The position numbers and the translations under genes were made by a program. Below the pieces are notes generated by a model that saw only the letters and a list, made by a program, of their open reading frames with translations, had not been told where the DNA came from and did not search any database. This document shows positions 62,458-64,000 of a DNA stretch of 64,000 nucleotides, piece after piece (the first letter of the stretch is position 1; each line of letters opens with the position of its first letter). This DNA is from Megasphaera sp. NM10 (GTDB lineage Bacteria > Bacillota > Negativicutes > Veillonellales > Megasphaeraceae): assembly GCF_000417505.1 (NCBI RefSeq), contig NZ_APHY01000022.1, forward strand, positions 62,034 through 126,033, in the 5' to 3' direction.

Positions 62458-62871
62458 CTATTTTACAATAACAGCCAGTACGTCGCCGGTCTTTACGTTA
62501 TCACCGGGGTTGACGCGGATTTCGTGGAGCGTTCCGTCTGCCGTCGCCGTGATGTCGTTCTGCATCTTCATGGCTTCCAGGACGAGGATGATGTCGCCTC
62601 GTTTGACGGCTTTGCCAGCTTCAGCTTTGAGGGCCGAAATCTTGCCCGGCATGGGGGCCTTGACGGTGATGGCACCTTCCGGGATCGGGCCGCCTACGGC
62701 GGGAGCCGGCGTGGCAGCCGGAGCCGGAGCCGCTGCCGGTGTCGGTGCGGGAGCTGCCGGAGCCGGTGCGGCTGCAACCTGCGGAGCTGGAGCCGCTGCC
62801 GGAACGCCTCCCATTTCTTCGACTTCTACTTCATATGCTTTTCCATTGACGGTAACCTTGAATTTTTTCAT
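62458..62871 (-). CDS. Biotin carrier protein (gamma-type subunit) of a sodium-pump decarboxylase
   Basis: 137 residues. MKKFKVTVNGKAYEVEVEEM, a flexible Ala/Pro linker (about 24-60), then a biotinyl domain with the biotin Lys in LVLEAMKMQNDI. It carries carboxybiotin between the carboxyltransferase and the membrane beta subunit. The next genes upstream are the delta-like subunit and carboxyltransferase, so this belongs to a methylmalonyl-CoA or related decarboxylase. The operon ends here in a hairpin; no beta subunit follows. Stop codon TAG opens a heptad series. Confidence 0.93.
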   Translation of the reverse strand: MKKFKVTVNGKAYEVEVEEMGGVPAAAPAPQVAAAPAPAAPAPTPAAAPAPAATPAPAVGGPIPEGAITVKAPMPGKISALKAEAGKAVKRGDIILVLEAMKMQNDITATADGTLHEIRVNPGDNVKTGDVLAVIVK

Positions 62872-62907
62872 TATATATAATCCTCCTGGATTTAAATATT
62901 CACTTCA

Positions 62908-63393
62908 TTAACGACTCATACCACCCAGGCGGGCTGCCATAGCCCAGCTTTCCCGATGGCGTTTATAACCGCGTTTCTGCGGACGGATAGAACGGATTGC
63001 CGACGGCGGATAGCCATAGGCGGCAACAGCGGCCATGATGACAGCGACGACTTCATCGTCTAGGCCATCTTGAGAACCTTGGGGGGCCGTTTCTTTTACG
63101 ACAGCCATCGGCCGGGCTGCGACGACGGCGGGCTGGCGCTGGCCGACAGGGACGACGGGGTTCGTCAATTCCGATTTTTCCGCTTCTTCCGGTTCCGACG
63201 GGACCGTTTTTTCAACCTTGACAGGGTCCTTCAAATTTTGGACGGCTTCGGCCAGTTCCTTGACGCTCTGCTGGAAGTCGGCAACGTCCTTCATCTTGTC
63301 TTCCAGAGCGCGGAAGCGGGTATTATAGTACCGGCTCAGGACCAATGTCATGGCGACCAGCAGGACGATGACGGCAAATTGAATTTCTATCAT
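62908..63393 (-). CDS. OadG/MmdD-type small membrane subunit of the decarboxylase
   Basis: 161 residues: one N-terminal membrane helix (FAVIVLLVAMTLVLSRYYN), a coiled coil (LEDKMKDVADFQQSVKELAEAVQNL), an acidic/Pro linker and a C-terminal helix-rich segment (DDEVVAVIMAAVAAYGYPPSAIRSIRP) that binds the carboxyltransferase in these complexes. Placement between alpha and biotin subunits supports the call. It anchors the complex to the membrane. Confidence 0.85.
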   Translation of the reverse strand: MIEIQFAVIVLLVAMTLVLSRYYNTRFRALEDKMKDVADFQQSVKELAEAVQNLKDPVKVEKTVPSEPEEAEKSELTNPVVPVGQRQPAVVAARPMAVVKETAPQGSQDGLDDEVVAVIMAAVAAYGYPPSAIRSIRPQKRGYKRHRESWAMAARLGGMSR

Positions 63394-63405
63394 ACAGCAG
63401 CCTCC

Positions 63406-64000
63406 TTATAACGGCATGTTGCCGTGTTTCTTCGACGGCCGTTCTTCCCGCTTGCTGTAAAGCATAGCCAGGGCGCTGATGATGCGCGGACGCGTTTCCT
63501 TCGGTTCGATGACGCAATCGATCTGGCCGTGTTCGGCTGCTTTATAGGGCGTCGAAAATTCATTGATATATTCCTGTTTCTTCTTTTCTTTTTCCGGGTC
63601 GTGCTTAAAGATGATATTGGCTGCACCATCGGGGCCCATGACGGCGATTTCTGCCGACGGCCAGGCCATGACCATGTCGGCGCCGAGCTGGCGGCAGCAC
63701 ATGGCGATGTAGGCACCGCCGTAGGCCTTGCGGGTGACGACGGTAATCTTGGGGACCGTCGCTTCACAGTAAGCATAGAGCATCTTGGCACCGTGGCGGA
63801 TGATGCCGCCGTATTCCTGAGTCGTCCCAGGCAGGAAGCCCGGTACATCGACGAAGGTGACGACAGGGATATTGAAGCTGTCGCAGAAGCGGATGAAACG
63901 AGCCGCCTTGTCCGATGCGTTGATATCCAGGCAGCCGGCGAGGAACTTCGGCTGGTTGGCGATGATACCGACGGTCTGGCCGTCAAAGCGGGCGAAGCAG
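63406..64000 (-). CDS. mmdA: Acyl-CoA carboxyltransferase (decarboxylase alpha subunit), C-terminal part, cut by window edge
   Basis: About 198 residues are visible to the right edge: [89 protein letters not shown] and [11 protein letters not shown]. These are the crotonase-fold carboxyltransferase motifs shared by methylmalonyl-CoA decarboxylase and propionyl-CoA carboxylase beta. With delta and biotin subunits next to it, a sodium-translocating methylmalonyl-CoA decarboxylase is the best guess; the symbol is tentative. Confidence 0.88.
   Translation of the reverse strand, partial: CFARFDGQTVGIIANQPKFLAGCLDINASDKAARFIRFCDSFNIPVVTFVDVPGFLPGTTQEYGGIIRHGAKMLYAYCEATVPKITVVTRKAYGGAYIAMCCRQLGADMVMAWPSAEIAVMGPDGAANIIFKHDPEKEKKKQEYINEFSTPYKAAEHGQIDCVIEPKETRPRIISALAMLYSKREERPSKKHGNMPL

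Noticed and set aside
1-64000. Prophage, insertion sequence, tRNA or rRNA genes
   Set aside because: No integrase, transposase or phage structural motifs and no tRNA-like cloverleaf with a TTCGA loop were found on reading both strands.

Overview
The window reads as chromosomal DNA of a diderm Firmicute of the class Negativicutes, most likely Megasphaera or a close relative. This is an inference from combined traits. Firmicute traits are the T-box pheST leader, ireB-ruvX-DUF1292 behind alaS, a dcw cluster with FtsL and DivIB/FtsQ, and IreB. Outer-membrane traits are the ADP-heptose genes (hldE, hldD, gmhB), two GT9 heptosyltransferase-like proteins and a beta-barrel protein ending in Phe. Nearly all genes are conserved core genes; I see no prophage, insertion sequence, CRISPR array, tRNA or rRNA.

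Layout. 1-4.2 kb: truncated LysR regulator, then alaS-ireB-ruvX-DUF1292. 4.2-6.4 kb: NlpC/P60 hydrolase, GT2 glycosyltransferase, thioredoxin. 6.5-12.9 kb: protein quality control (tig, clpP, clpX, lon) and engB. 13-16.8 kb: pheST behind a Phe T-box. 16.8-18.9 kb: acyl-CoA dehydrogenase and two hotdog thioesterases. 18.9-25.5 kb: a structured RNA candidate with a near-perfect promoter, an outer-membrane protein, the LPS heptose genes and nrdR. 25.5-38.4 kb: division and cell-wall cluster mraZ-rsmH-ftsL-murE-murF-mraY-murD-murG-murC-ddl-ftsQ-ftsZ, lacking ftsI, ftsW, murB and ftsA. 38.6-43.2 kb: GluQ, M16C peptidase, HAD phosphatase. 43.3-50.1 kb: aldehyde dehydrogenase, tiny lipoprotein, exonuclease, queE/queD, amidohydrolase, deoD, DUF4931, metallophosphoesterase. 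50.1-56.1 kb: two-component system in series with folE-folB-folK, DUF3592 and an ECF S component, then an acyltransferase. 56.2-58.9 kb: preQ1 riboswitch with queT-queF, lepB, DUF523. 59-64 kb: acetolactate synthase, a secreted protein, a FlK-like thioesterase and the end of a biotin-dependent decarboxylase operon.

Two signals go beyond ordinary annotation. First, many intergenic gaps hold degenerate arrays of period 7, often starting exactly at the amber stop codon of the neighbouring gene, then a hairpin terminator. In complete copies the arrays form a large inverted repeat around an AAATTT-centred palindrome, with terminator-like hairpins as terminal inverted repeats. Second, six genes carry a single-base frameshift, including essential alaS and murF. 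Four fit loss of one base from a CC or GG pair and two lie in A runs, which suggests systematic base-calling errors rather than real gene decay.

All calls come from reading the sequence; no database search was run.
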